A stretch of 60,743 nt of DNA from Fragilaria radians (taxonomy: Eukaryota > Bacillariophyta > Fragilariophyceae > Fragilariales > Fragilariaceae), in NCBI GenBank assembly GCA_900642245.1, contig CAAAJI010000054.1:190836-251578 (forward strand), given 5' to 3'. The notes under the pieces were generated by a model. The model did not search any database. It was not told where the DNA came from and saw only the letters and a program-made list of their open reading frames with translations. The translations under genes and the position numbers were made by a program. The stretch's first letter is position 1. Every line of letters begins with the position of its first letter. Shown here in pieces: positions 44,030 through 54,472 of the stretch.

Positions 44030-46513
44030 ATGTCTGACAGCGATGATAATGATCCTACTTCTCGTATGACTCTAAAGGAAAAGATGGCATTCTTCCAGGC
44101 AGCAGCAAAGAAGGACGAGGCGACGCAAAGGAAGTCATTCTCCTCTCCTCCGGTTAAGAAATTGCCAGGTCGGCTCAATACTCCTGTGAAGAATGAAACT
44201 CCTACCAAGTCACCTGCTACAGTCGGTACGAAGATTGTCAAACCTGGTACTAATTCTATTATCAAGGATAAGAAAACTGCCTCGAATCCAGGATTAGCTG
44301 TAAAGGACAAAGATACTCTAAACGCAGCGCCTACCCCTCCAGTTCGGAAATTTGGAGCCAAGGTAGAAGCTCCCAAAAAAGTTAATACACCGACATCATC
44401 TCCTCCACGACCCAAGACAGCTAGCAAGCAGAATGGATCTGCTTCTACTGTCAAGGACAAGGCTAAGTCCGGGAACCAGTCGGAAGATAAAGCTATCATT
44501 TCTCCTACTGAAAAGGAAGCTAAAGCGCCGGAAGAATCCAATGTTGAAGCTGAAGCGGCTAATTCGAAATCAGATAAACCGGTCATTTCATCACCATTTC
44601 CCCCTCCGGAAAACGAAGAAGAGAACAATACGGGATTGAGCTTAAAGAATAAGATGGCATGGCTTCAAGGTGCTTTTCAAAAGGAAGACGAAAAGGCAAA
44701 CGTTATCCCTACTCCTCCAACGAAGAAGTCTCCCAATGAAGTCGAATCTGTTGTTGGTGAGAGTGGTAGCGGAGTTAATCTAAGTGTCAAAGACAAGATG
44801 GCATGGCTTCAAGGAGCTTTTCAAAAAGAGGATGAAAAGGCCAAAGTAGCCCCTACTCCTCCGACAAAAAAATTTGGCTCTAAGCTTGAAAATCAAGGAA
44901 AAGGAGAGACTTCTGCGTCACCTCCTGTCGCAATCAGTTCTGACCCTGGAGAGACTGGTTTGAGTGTTAAGGACAAAATGGCATGGCTTCAAGGGGCATT
45001 TCAGAAAGAGGAAAAGGTTGCCACCCCTCTGTCATCTCCCACAGTTGCAGCCACTAACGCTGGTGATACCGGAGTCAAAAGTGTTAAAGATAAAATGGCG
45101 TGGCTTCAAGGAGCTTTTCAAAAAGAAGAAAAAGTCGAATCTCCCGCTCCATCTCCTGCGCTTGTTACCTCTAATGTTGGTGATAGTGGAGGAGGTCTGA
45201 GTGTGAAGAACAAGATGGCGTGGCTTCAAGGAGCTTTCCAGAAAGAAGACGACAAATCCAAGGTAGCTGAAGCCCCACCTGTAAAACGTAGCAACGATTT
45301 GGTTGCAGATCGTATGGCTTGGTTAGCTAGAGCTAACGAAGAGCAGAAAAAAACTGGGAAAGACCCAAGCGAGCCAGTTACACGCAGCAATGACCTTGTT
45401 GCAGATCGAATGGCATGGTTGGCTAAGGCGAACGAGGAACAGAAGAAAACTGGGAAAGATCCTAACGTTGTTGTGACACGAAGCAACGACCTTGTAGCGG
45501 ATCGTATGAAGTGGCTTCAAGAAGAAAACGAGAAAGCTGCTGTCATGCCTCAGAAAGAGCGCATTCAAATGACTAATGACTTAATCAGTGACCGCCTTTC
45601 TTGGTTAAAAACGCAGCAAGAAGAGGCATCGAAGCTACCTGATAAGGAGGAAGCCTCTATCACCAGGAACATGATAGCAGAGAAAATGCAATGGCTGGAA
45701 GAACAAAAGAAGAAAGCAGCTGAACTGCCTGAAAAGGAACAGATTGCCATTACGAATAATCTCATATCCGAGCGATTGAATTGGTTGGCAGAGGAGAAAG
45801 AAAGGAAGGCAAAGCTGCCAGAAAAAGAGGAGGTGGTGATTTCACGAGATTTGATCGGAGATAGGATGAAATGGCTTCAAGAAGAAAAAGAAAAAGCTGC
45901 TGCCATGCCGCAAAAAGATCGCGTACAAATGACGAATGATTTAATCAGCGACCGTCTTGCCTGGCTGAAAAAGCAACAGGATGAGGCAGCTAAGCTTCCT
46001 GATAAAGAGGAGGCTTCTGTAACGAGAAACTTGATAGCTGAGAAAATGCAATGGTTGGAAGAACAACAGAAGAAAGCAGCTGAACTGCCTGAGAAGGAAC
46101 AGATTGCCATTACGAATAATCTCATATCCGAGCGATTGAATTGGTTGGCAGAGGAGAAAGAAAGGAAGGCAAAGTTGCCTGAAAAAGAAGAGGTGGTGAT
46201 TTCACGAGATTTGATCGGAGACAGGATGAAATGGCTTGAATCTGAAAAGGCAAAGGCTGCTGCGATGCCACAAAAGGAGAAAATCGAATTGATGAAACAG
46301 CTGATTGCTGATCGAATGAAGTGGTTAAAAGAAGAATGGATGAGAGTCGAAGGTGAAGAGGAGACAGAACAATCCATCGCGGTGAAAAATATTATTTTCG
46401 AGAAAGTGAGTTGGATGCAGGAGGTGCAGGCAAGAGCGTCAACCATGGACAAGGAAGAACATCTTGCAGTTACAAATGAACTTATTGGAGCTCGAATGCA
46501 TTGGTTTGAATGA
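44030..46513 (+). CDS. Tandem Trp-motif repeat protein, novel
   Basis: An intronless protein of 827 aa that I cannot assign to a family. It starts at the ATG at 44030 (MSDSDDND). One short helical motif, with consensus (I/V/L)-x-(D/E)-(R/K)-(M/L)-x-W-(L/F), recurs about 20 times. Copy 1 is a divergent MTLKEKMAFFQAAAKKDE near residue 13. After about 180 disordered residues rich in Lys, Pro and Ser (PTPPTKK-type spacers) come five near-identical SVKDKMAWLQGAFQKE copies (DNA about 44636, 44781, 44959, 45078 and 45196), separated by Pro/Ser linkers. From about 45285 to the end there are fourteen units of 30-32 residues with no linker, e.g. NDLISDRLAWLKKQQDEAAK plus LPDKEEASV. Four units form a 120-residue superunit present twice (about 45510-45869 and 45870-46229), parts nearly identical in DNA. 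There is no signal peptide or membrane helix. A cytoplasmic scaffold or filament-binding role is possible but unproven. Confidence 0.75.
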   Translation: MSDSDDNDPTSRMTLKEKMAFFQAAAKKDEATQRKSFSSPPVKKLPGRLNTPVKNETPTKSPATVGTKIVKPGTNSIIKDKKTASNPGLAVKDKDTLNAAPTPPVRKFGAKVEAPKKVNTPTSSPPRPKTASKQNGSASTVKDKAKSGNQSEDKAIISPTEKEAKAPEESNVEAEAANSKSDKPVISSPFPPPENEEENNTGLSLKNKMAWLQGAFQKEDEKANVIPTPPTKKSPNEVESVVGESGSGVNLSVKDKMAWLQGAFQKEDEKAKVAPTPPTKKFGSKLENQGKGETSASPPVAISSDPGETGLSVKDKMAWLQGAFQKEEKVATPLSSPTVAATNAGDTGVKSVKDKMAWLQGAFQKEEKVESPAPSPALVTSNVGDSGGGLSVKNKMAWLQGAFQKEDDKSKVAEAPPVKRSNDLVADRMAWLARANEEQKKTGKDPSEPVTRSNDLVADRMAWLAKANEEQKKTGKDPNVVVTRSNDLVADRMKWLQEENEKAAVMPQKERIQMTNDLISDRLSWLKTQQEEASKLPDKEEASITRNMIAEKMQWLEEQKKKAAELPEKEQIAITNNLISERLNWLAEEKERKAKLPEKEEVVISRDLIGDRMKWLQEEKEKAAAMPQKDRVQMTNDLISDRLAWLKKQQDEAAKLPDKEEASVTRNLIAEKMQWLEEQQKKAAELPEKEQIAITNNLISERLNWLAEEKERKAKLPEKEEVVISRDLIGDRMKWLESEKAKAAAMPQKEKIELMKQLIADRMKWLKEEWMRVEGEEETEQSIAVKNIIFEKVSWMQEVQARASTMDKEEHLAVTNELIGARMHWFE
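45510..46229 (+). repeat. Two-copy 360-bp duplication inside the repeat gene
   Basis: Bases around 45739-45820 and 46099-46180 (GAACAGATTGCCATTACGAA onward) are identical except near the end. Neighbouring sequence matches less perfectly at the same 360-bp offset. Each 360-bp block encodes four 30-residue units. The frame is kept. The near-identity of the distal half suggests recent duplication or gene conversion. Confidence 0.85.
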
Positions 46514-49500
46514 ATGTAATGTCTTAACGATTTAAGATTTCCATTGGATTACAGCTGTAACAATTGTGTTTGAAAACTTGTTTCTTGAACAACTAGGGTT
46601 TTTAGATGCGATAATTCATGATTAATCGGTATATTAAACATGTATAGGAATTGGCCGGTTTAAATCAAGTGCTTGCTTTTAGCAGCATTAGATGTTGGAC
46701 CAGTCGCTTTACTTATGCTGGCTTGAGGAAGAGTCACTTTATCCTACAAAATGTTTACTTTACTTTTGGACAAGAAGTTCTTGTTTACAATGCTCTGACA
46801 ATCTGTTGTTTGACAAAATCTACAACCATTGAGTTAACTCTACAATGATTTGACAGTAGTTCCTTTCCTCCTAATGTGGGTCTTGTCGAGGGTAACTTAC
46901 TCTATAATATGGAGAGCAAGATTATCATCTCCAACAGAGTCCAGAGCAAAAAATGAGTGCTATTTTGATTTGAATATGAGTTTTGAGGATTCAAACTCAA
47001 AGATAGCACAAATAACGATCAAGAAAATGACTTTGAAGAAGATGATTCAGTGCTGAATGAGATTGAGAGACGATGCATATTGAGAGACGATGCATATATT
47101 AAAATGAAGACAAGGAAGATTTCTAATCCAAAAAGTCACAAAAGTAAAAGGCTTGAACCTCCTCCTGTTCCATGAGATTTATTGACTTGAGGTTCTGAGA
47201 ATCAAATTAGCATCACTAACGTTATCACATGATTATCAGGTGGCCTAAAATGCTCAAAAAACTGAATTAACCTTTGGGAGATTGCAGGCAAAGTGCAATT
47301 GTAACGCAAAGAGGGAAGGTGTAGAAGATCAAGACCTGCATTCAAGATGGACACAAGAATTTTGGCACACTAACCATTTGCAGTTATTATGAAATTTGGT
47401 ATGTTAAGGCATTCGATATTGAATTGATGAGTTAAAGTGATCTAGATAGTACAGCCAGAAGACCTGGAATTGCAATATTATCTTCTGATCTTCACTGAAC
47501 TTTGTTATTGCCAGCTGTAGTCTCCCAAAAAAAATATGAATTTTCAGATCCTGGAGATCTGATGTGGACTGGAATATGCATCTAATGCTATGGACTCAAC
47601 TATGCCTGCAAAATAGTTGAGAGAAATAAAATGAATAGAGTAGGAATACAATGACATGTGGACATTCTAAAACGTCACAGCAAAATTTGCCTCCTTGTAG
47701 GAGATCTCAGGAAAGCTTGAGACTGCTCTATTCAAGAATTGAGATAGAAAAATTGTAACAAGGAGATTATCCTAGAATCTAAAAAACTTATGATTTCAAA
47801 ACAAGAACCTTAAAACCAAAATCTTCTGGTCTTGTGAAAAAGGTTCTGGTCATTATAACCAGAACCTTCTAACTTCTTAAAGTACCTTCTGGTTATTGTA
47901 ACCAGAATTTTTAAAGTCCAATTAGCACAGTTTGCATTTAGAAGAAGAAGTCTTGTGTTTCTAGTCTTGGCAGGATTCCCCTCACTGAAAGATTACTCCT
48001 CTATTCAGGGCTATTCTTTATGTTGAATACAGTATTGAATTCATGTTGAAATTAGTAAACACCTGCAATTTGTTATCACCTAAATCTTTGAGATCTCTTT
48101 TATCATTTAAAATGTTTAAGCAAAATACAGCAGCTATTACTGTTCTCAGATGTTGGTCTTTTAGAGGTGCTAATATAGATGTACTAACAACAAATGGACA
48201 TCTCCTTATTATGGTACAAAAGGACATTGCTTGAATTATTCTTTTCTAGTTAAATTTAATGTTTTGACAGTATTATCTTTTCATATTGTGAATATAGAAC
48301 AGAACCTTGCAAGGATTGTGCAATTTGCCAAGCCAAGCAAATCGGAACTTAACAAGATTCCATGACAGATTCTGCATCAAACTTAGTTAGACTAAAGTTT
48401 CGAGCTTAAATTACTGATAATTACGGACTTAGCTAATTACTTTAAATTATAACATAAAGAAGAGGGCATGAAGCAAACGATAAATTAGGGTCGAATTTGA
48501 AAGTTACTATGTTGGAGATGAGAGCACTGTCTAAAAGAACTTTGTAGGTAAGGCATTTTGTTGGGGTGTTACACCTCAGGAAAATAAAAGAGTGAAATGC
48601 AAGTGCCATGCAATGATGAATGAGAGTTGAAGGGAAATGGCATTAAAGCAGTAATTGAGTCTAAGCCCTAACATTGTATTATTCTATAGAAAAGTGCCTT
48701 CTACTTTCTCTCTTTCAACATCAGCATGGTAATTGATTCAAATCCAATATTGATTTAAAGCAAATCAGGATCCTTCTTTAAAACGACATCAATCATTCAC
48801 AGTGAAATCCAACAGCTAAAAAATCCAATATCTAAGGATGTCTTAGGTAATAGCAAGAAATCCTGAGCTTGGTTAAAGATGAGTATTTTTGACTCCAGTA
48901 ATTTGCAGTAGAGATGCCCAGGAAAATCCCAAATAAGCGATCAAACACCGAAAGTTCTCTATTTGATGACATTACTGAGCAAAGCGTCAGTTGAAGCCTG
49001 ACAATAGTGCAAAGAGCAAGAAGCTAAAGTTTAGAATGTCATCGCTATCCAAGGAAAAACGTGTTAGCACTAGTGACGATGATGACAAGGAGCCCTTTTC
49101 TTCTCCCCTTTACTGGAATTTTTCTTTCCAAAGAATATAGTGGCAAAAGAGTTTCTGACTTTAGAAATAATGAATCATCAAGTATTACGGATTCCCATAT
49201 AAATTACATGATCTGTTCCATGGAAGGCATCACATTCGCTATCGCTTTAGCTACGAATTTGGACTTCTTTTATGACAATTTTGATACAGATGCCCAAATT
49301 TATGTAAGCTATAAATTCTATGGAGAAAGTCATAAACAAGACATCAAAGTAATCATGATCATTTAATTCGCATCATAATCAAAATCGTTAGAGGAAGTCG
49401 TAGCATAAGAAATAGTTGCATGGATTGGAATCAAGCCTTTGAAAGTTACAAGTACATCGAAAATCGTTTATAGGCTACTCTTTGAGTTTGAATTAAAGAA

Positions 49501-50389
49501 GTAAATTCTAGGGCATGCAAAATCTTCATCATTTTTATTCAACTATGCATCTCTTATAGCATTCTCGTCATTGATTGGTTTAGCAAAGGTATCATTTGCC
49601 TCGGTATGTATCCCACTGTATGTATCCTGAGATGTGCACGCCAATCCATGTGGAAAATATCACCGTCCCAAAGTAAGAAATTGAAAGACCAGGTGATGCA
49701 TCTAAGGATTCTTGCTCAAACAACAAGATGATTAAGGTTTTGCTCTGAAAGTCAAGAAATTGTATCATGTCTTGTTTTTCAGTGTCGATTTTCAGCAAAT
49801 TTTCAATTAACTTTTTAGGTCTAAATGAAACGTTTGTTAATCAAAAATATTAATGCTAAATGATTTTTCCAATTGGGCCTTGATAAATCTAGGCACTAGA
49901 AATAGTGATGATATATATGGAAGAAGATTCACCACTGATTTCCAGTATGATTGAGCTAAAATTGATTCTAAATTGTAACTACTGAATATAGTTCCTCAAA
50001 AAATACGCAGCGACTGTCTCCAATCGATGACTACCTATTTATCTTTAGATCATTCAAATTCTATTAGATCTCTTGATACCGCTTCAATATTTTCCATAAT
50101 TACATCCTTGCCGGTCTCGATGACAGGCAAAATTCTTGGTGATCAATATTTGTAGTTCTATTTTTCATAAATACCATAAATCTACTTAGAAAACACCGAA
50201 AAGGAAATCCTTCCATAACGAGAATACCACCTTACATCTGTTTTACTTTCTTTCATGACACATTAAGAATTTGGTATTGTCCACAAGCGTTGCTTTCATA
50301 AGATCCTGCTTGGTTGCATTGAATAGGAGTCCAAAATGGACTGAATTTATCCTTAAATTCCTAGAGCAATCCGAAAACGTTGCCTTACT
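46514..50389. other. Intergenic with coding-like debris
   Basis: About 3.9 kb between two convergent genes. No intact gene is supported. Scattered short protein-like runs occur on the plus strand: ENDFEEDDSVLNEIERRC and KTRKISNPKSHKSKRLEPPP near 47.0-47.17 kb, a start-like MPRKIPNKRSNTESSLFDDI at about 48914, and MSSLSKEKRVSTSDDDDKE at about 49039. Each is broken by stops and none matches a family I know, so these are likely decayed element or gene fragments. Palindromic repeats near 47.85 kb are listed separately. Confidence 0.35.
47841..47907. repeat. Two perfect hairpin palindromes
   Basis: AGGTTCTGGT at 47841-47850 and its exact reverse complement ACCAGAACCT at 47858-47867 flank a 7-base loop. 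A second palindrome follows at 47887-47907, with TTCTGGTTA and TAACCAGAA around a 3-base loop. The core TTCTGGT also occurs once more just upstream (about 47824). The two palindromes share the core, so this is a small array of inverted repeats. Confidence 0.75.
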
Positions 50390-53002
50390 TCATATTTCCA
50401 CCCGTTGCTTTCGTCGTGACATGACACGAGGTTGAAAGGGTAGTAGCCCGACAGCATTTCTCGACGAAGACTTTTCATTTTCCTTTGAAGATTTCTTTGC
50501 TTCCTCATGTAAGGCAGTATTTTTACGTTCAGAGCTAGGCAAATCATTACTTTCAAGGCAAACATCGGTGGCGGATATGGATGCTTTCCTTTTTTTCTTG
50601 ATATTACTTCGTTCCATCCTTTGAGGTGTAATACTGACTGCAGGAATGTGCGACCTGGAAACTTTGACAACTCTCTCGTGCAATCCAATAACATCATGGA
50701 GAGCAAGCGCTTTCTCGACAGAGTCCTCGTATTCAAACTGTATGAGACCCCATCCCTTTGACTTGCTGAGTCCATGATCAGGATGCCTCTCGCGAATAAC
50801 TCTAGCATGGACTACAGCCCCACATTTCGGTTTAAATACGTTAACGAGGTCCATATCTTCAGTTTCAGGAGATAAATTTGACACTCGAACAGTGAGAGGA
50901 TGTGCTGGGTACTCAAGATGACCAAGCTTGACTTTTGGAGTATCTTTTGCCTTTTTGTCATTCTTCTCGACCTCACTGCCAGAAGGTGCAAAAACACCCT
51001 GTGGACTTGATGTCGCTTTTCCTATCATTGTATCTTTCTCTTTCTCAAGAACTTGATTTTTGCCACTTAAATTCTCCTCATGACTTTCTATATTTTCCGC
51101 GAGTCGAGATGATTCAATGATGTGAAGGCTACCTTGCGTTTCTTTCATGTTTGTATTGCTTGGCATGGCTCCACAAGAAACATTGGTATCGGACAAAGAT
51201 TTATCGATCAACCTTTTGGCTATACGAAGCGACTTCTCGGAGCCAAAATGCTCCTCGAAATTATGATATTCTTGGCAGAGAAAACGCATGGAATAAACTG
51301 CAGTCATGTCTTGATATAACGTTTTTGAGGAATTGAGTCCTTCTTGGAAATATTTGCGCATAAGCCTAAATTTGTAAGCAACTTCTTCAGGAGAGGTCGC
51401 TGTAAACGCCAAAAACATTTGAGATACTACGCGAAACGAGTCAGGATGCGATTGAACGCTGATCAAATCATCTGCATATTGAGATATTTCCTTAAAGTTA
51501 AGTGCACTGCATCCTGGTGGAACCTGTGATAAATTTATTAGAGGAGTCAATAAGTAAAGTTCAGTTACACATTGATCAGTGCAAACCAAGCGACGACTAT
51601 CAGACCATTGCTTTTCGTGAAAGTAATCAATGGTAGCTATATAAAGCTCGCGTAGCTCTTTGATAAGGTTTTGAATCTCATCGTCAACATGATTGCTTGG
51701 ATTCTTTGTTGAACAATATTCAACGCTTCCACTTTTATGAGGCTCATCATAATCTGGGATTAGCAGGAAGAGAATTCGTTCTTTTATGGTTTGAATGGCT
51801 TTCATGTATAATCGGAAATGATTACTTTGTTCCGGAAGAAAATCGGTGTCAAGTATTCTTCTTACAATCGCGAGCAATGAATGATAATCTAATGTCATGT
51901 AGTTTACGGCTGCTAATGTCAAGTTAACTTCGATCCGAGCTTCAGCCAGTTTCAAACTAAAGGGGCAATTCCGGCTAGCTCGTTCTGCTACACTTTCAAG
52001 GAGTGACGACAAATCGATTCGGTTCCCTTTCAAAATTAACCAAGATAAACTTTTCATATACGAAGACCATATGTCTTCCACTGTTGGGCATTCGGAAACT
52101 CCTCTTTCGTATATCGGTATGACTAGGTTGTGAATTTTTCGAAGGCTGTTCTGATCGTCATCATTGATTTTCTGCTTGTGTGTACGATGTGGTCCCTTGA
52201 ATCTAACGCAAGCCTGTGCGTATCGTATAAAAGATTGCGCAGACTGTTTCCCACCTAAGCCCATCCAAAACGTCCCATTTCTAATCGAGAGAATACTTTC
52301 CCAGTCAACATTTTCCAATTGAATATTGTACCGAGGAAGTATTTGATCCTTCATCATTGACTCGTCGATATCATCCTCAAATACCTGTAGTGACTGAAAC
52401 CATATCGCCACGTAACGACGGCTCTTTTCTACTTCGCTACGAATTTCTGGAGAGACTACTAAATTGTGTTTCTCTGCGAATTCTTCCATTTCATTTAGAA
52501 TTCCATCATTCGAGACCACCATAGGAGCCTTTGCTCGTTGCACAAAAATATTTAGTACATCCTCTTGTGCCAAGTACTTTGCAACGAAAGATGTGTAGAG
52601 TCTATAAATTTGCACAACTAGCACATCTTCATTCCGATGTGATCCTTGGCCCACCGCAGAGAGAGCATCATGAAAGGCTTGCTTTACGGCTGTGACAGCC
52701 TCCGCATCATGAGTAGATTCTAGATGTTGCAATTTCAGTTCAAGGTAATGTAGTTGTAATAATGCACATCCAGAGAACTCAAAAAGTCCAAGTGTCAATA
52801 CATCGAGTCGAACATTGAGTGCATCGATATTCGATTCCTCGGATAAAACCTGATATGTATCGTGTGCATATTGAATCCAAAGTAATGGTGTCATGGGGCA
52901 ATGTAAGGACAATTCACTGAAAGCGTCAACAGAAGTCTGCCACTCATTGCGCTCTCGGCTATAATTAATCTTGGCAACTAAGGCATCGTAGTCATAAAGC
53001 AT
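50390..53002 (-). CDS. SART3/Prp24-like splicing factor (HAT repeats + RRM)
   Basis: A probable U6 snRNP recycling factor of the SART3/Prp24 group, acting in the nucleus to reanneal U4 and U6. Intronless, 870 aa; the ATG at 53002 opens directly into helical repeats. The N-terminal two-thirds is a HAT-type array, with Trp-containing helices such as PMTPLLWIQYAHDTYQ, SRRYVAIWFQSLQVFED, SAQSFIRYAQACVRF and VEDIWSSYMKSLSWLI. A Lys/Glu/Ser-rich linker leads to one RRM (about residues 700-785) with RNP2-like LTVRVSNLSPE and RNP1-like KSKGWGLIQFEYED. The tail is basic with nuclear-signal-like IKKKRKA and ends LLPFQPRVMSRRKQ, which may be the LSm-binding or conserved C-terminal element. Human SART3 has two RRMs and yeast Prp24 four, so one visible RRM is unusual. 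A second could be too divergent to see. Confidence 0.75.
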   Translation of the reverse strand: MLYDYDALVAKINYSRERNEWQTSVDAFSELSLHCPMTPLLWIQYAHDTYQVLSEESNIDALNVRLDVLTLGLFEFSGCALLQLHYLELKLQHLESTHDAEAVTAVKQAFHDALSAVGQGSHRNEDVLVVQIYRLYTSFVAKYLAQEDVLNIFVQRAKAPMVVSNDGILNEMEEFAEKHNLVVSPEIRSEVEKSRRYVAIWFQSLQVFEDDIDESMMKDQILPRYNIQLENVDWESILSIRNGTFWMGLGGKQSAQSFIRYAQACVRFKGPHRTHKQKINDDDQNSLRKIHNLVIPIYERGVSECPTVEDIWSSYMKSLSWLILKGNRIDLSSLLESVAERASRNCPFSLKLAEARIEVNLTLAAVNYMTLDYHSLLAIVRRILDTDFLPEQSNHFRLYMKAIQTIKERILFLLIPDYDEPHKSGSVEYCSTKNPSNHVDDEIQNLIKELRELYIATIDYFHEKQWSDSRRLVCTDQCVTELYLLTPLINLSQVPPGCSALNFKEISQYADDLISVQSHPDSFRVVSQMFLAFTATSPEEVAYKFRLMRKYFQEGLNSSKTLYQDMTAVYSMRFLCQEYHNFEEHFGSEKSLRIAKRLIDKSLSDTNVSCGAMPSNTNMKETQGSLHIIESSRLAENIESHEENLSGKNQVLEKEKDTMIGKATSSPQGVFAPSGSEVEKNDKKAKDTPKVKLGHLEYPAHPLTVRVSNLSPETEDMDLVNVFKPKCGAVVHARVIRERHPDHGLSKSKGWGLIQFEYEDSVEKALALHDVIGLHERVVKVSRSHIPAVSITPQRMERSNIKKKRKASISATDVCLESNDLPSSERKNTALHEEAKKSSKENEKSSSRNAVGLLPFQPRVMSRRKQRVEI

Positions 53003-54472
53003 TACAAAGGAACCAGATGAAGAATCACTTTATTAGGTTCTATCCAAACTTTAGTTTCCAGATGCGAATTCCGAAACCGTGAAATTTGTAGGTTCCATAT
53101 AGTCGAATTCCGTGGCATACTGTGACTAACAAACACGTATACTCTGCGTTGAGTCTTGACCCTCAACAGATTAACACATACAATTCAGTCTGCAATCCCG
53201 TTTCCCAAACACAATATGGATATGCACCAAATGACATACAGTATTTTAATGCTCAATAGGTTCAAATTCTATTAAAAATATTGCCATACTTCTGACGTAA
53301 CTTTTACATTCCGAGGATGTTATTTGTGTTCATAACTTCATTGTCACATATTCTGCATTTGTAACTTGTATTAAACCAGATTCTTCCAATTCAAAGGTAG
53401 CAAAACTTTCTGAATTTTTTAAACAAGATTCTTCCAATTCAAAAGTAGCAAAGCTTTCTGAAAACGATAGATTGCCTTCTTCTTACTCAGGACATTTTAA
53501 TTGTCCTAGGTTACAGCTAATTACCAAAGTTGAAGATGTTACTAAATTTCGCGAAAGACTCCTAGCTCAGAATCATTTCAAATAAGCTTGGTGACTCCAA
53601 TGTTTGCAACTGTGCAAAGTAAAAATCCCAAGTCTATACTCAAACCAGCAAACAACTGCCCTCTTCCAAATTGATGATTCAGACCTAAATCTCCAAGTAT
53701 AAACTCAAATCAGCCACTATCCTGCACTTTTGCAACCTCTGAACCTTAATTGTTCCGTAAGGGATGTTTAACATATGACTATAGCTGTATGGCCAAAAAA
53801 GGCTGTTATGTAATTGTGTAAAGACTCCTTCAAGAGCACACGCTCTTCAGAAGCACACCCTGTTTGACTTCACAGTATGACTTCAAGGTGGCTGTCCCTG
53901 AATATGATCCAAAAGACAAGTGGTTGTAGGAGCTGAGCTGCCTGATATTACGTCCTGATAAGCTCTTTTTTGTCCACATCAATAGAGTCCTTCAGTAAAA
54001 AAGGGCCTGGAAGGAAGTTAAACTTACTTATTGTCCTTTGGTCACTTAAATGCGGTATGGATAGCTTGGTTGTAGTGTGTGCCGAGTGGTTGCCATAACA
54101 AATTCATTATCTTGCGTAGAACATTTCTGAAATGTATTCTTGTTTTCAATGCTATTCTACAACGCTCAATTTAACCTCGATAATGATGTATAACCTCTTC
54201 TAAACGTGGACAGTTAATATCCTTTCACCTACATACTTGAATATCAAGCCTTGTACATAATTTGTTCAAGCTGCTTTGAATTTGTGTTTTGAGAGTATAC
54301 TTTTTGTCCCAAACCATAATGACATTTTATAACATTAGCCTAAAGTATACGATGGTTAAAGCACCGCAAATCTTTCCACGCGTAGCCTTGAATCAATTGT
54401 AAAAATATCATCTTGAAGATTGAGACGGTAAGAAGACAAGCATTCTTTGAAATGATCTACCTTTGATCCATC
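53003..54472. other. Intergenic with a decayed coding stretch
   Basis: About 1.5 kb between two same-strand genes. The plus strand from about 53300 to 53585 is open for about 90 codons without a clear ATG (SEDVICVHNFIVTYSAFV, then a repeated DSSNSKVAKLSE, then ITKVEDVTKFRERLLAQNHF and TAA). Downstream, the composition stays protein-like but with stops (GDSNVCNCAK, SKYKLKSATILHFCNL). It reads as remains of an element or gene I do not recognise. The promoter of the SART3-like gene should lie in the first few hundred bases. Confidence 0.35.
53378..53461 (+). repeat. 48-bp tandem duplication, frame-preserving
   Basis: AGATTCTTCCAATTCAAAGG TAGCAAA... at 53378 recurs at 53426 with few substitutions, a period of 48 bp. 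In the plus-strand open frame each copy encodes DSSNSKVAKLSE. A period divisible by three and third-position changes (AAG/AAA, CTT) suggest it arose within a coding sequence. Confidence 0.7.

Noticed and set aside
44017..44628. 203-codon minus-strand frame
   Set aside because: A shadow of the Trp-motif repeat gene; its Ser/Phe/Gly-rich content mirrors the Lys/Pro codons of the sense strand.
45877..46452. 191-codon minus-strand frame with internal repeats
   Set aside because: Antisense of the 30-residue repeats; the periodicity comes from the real gene.
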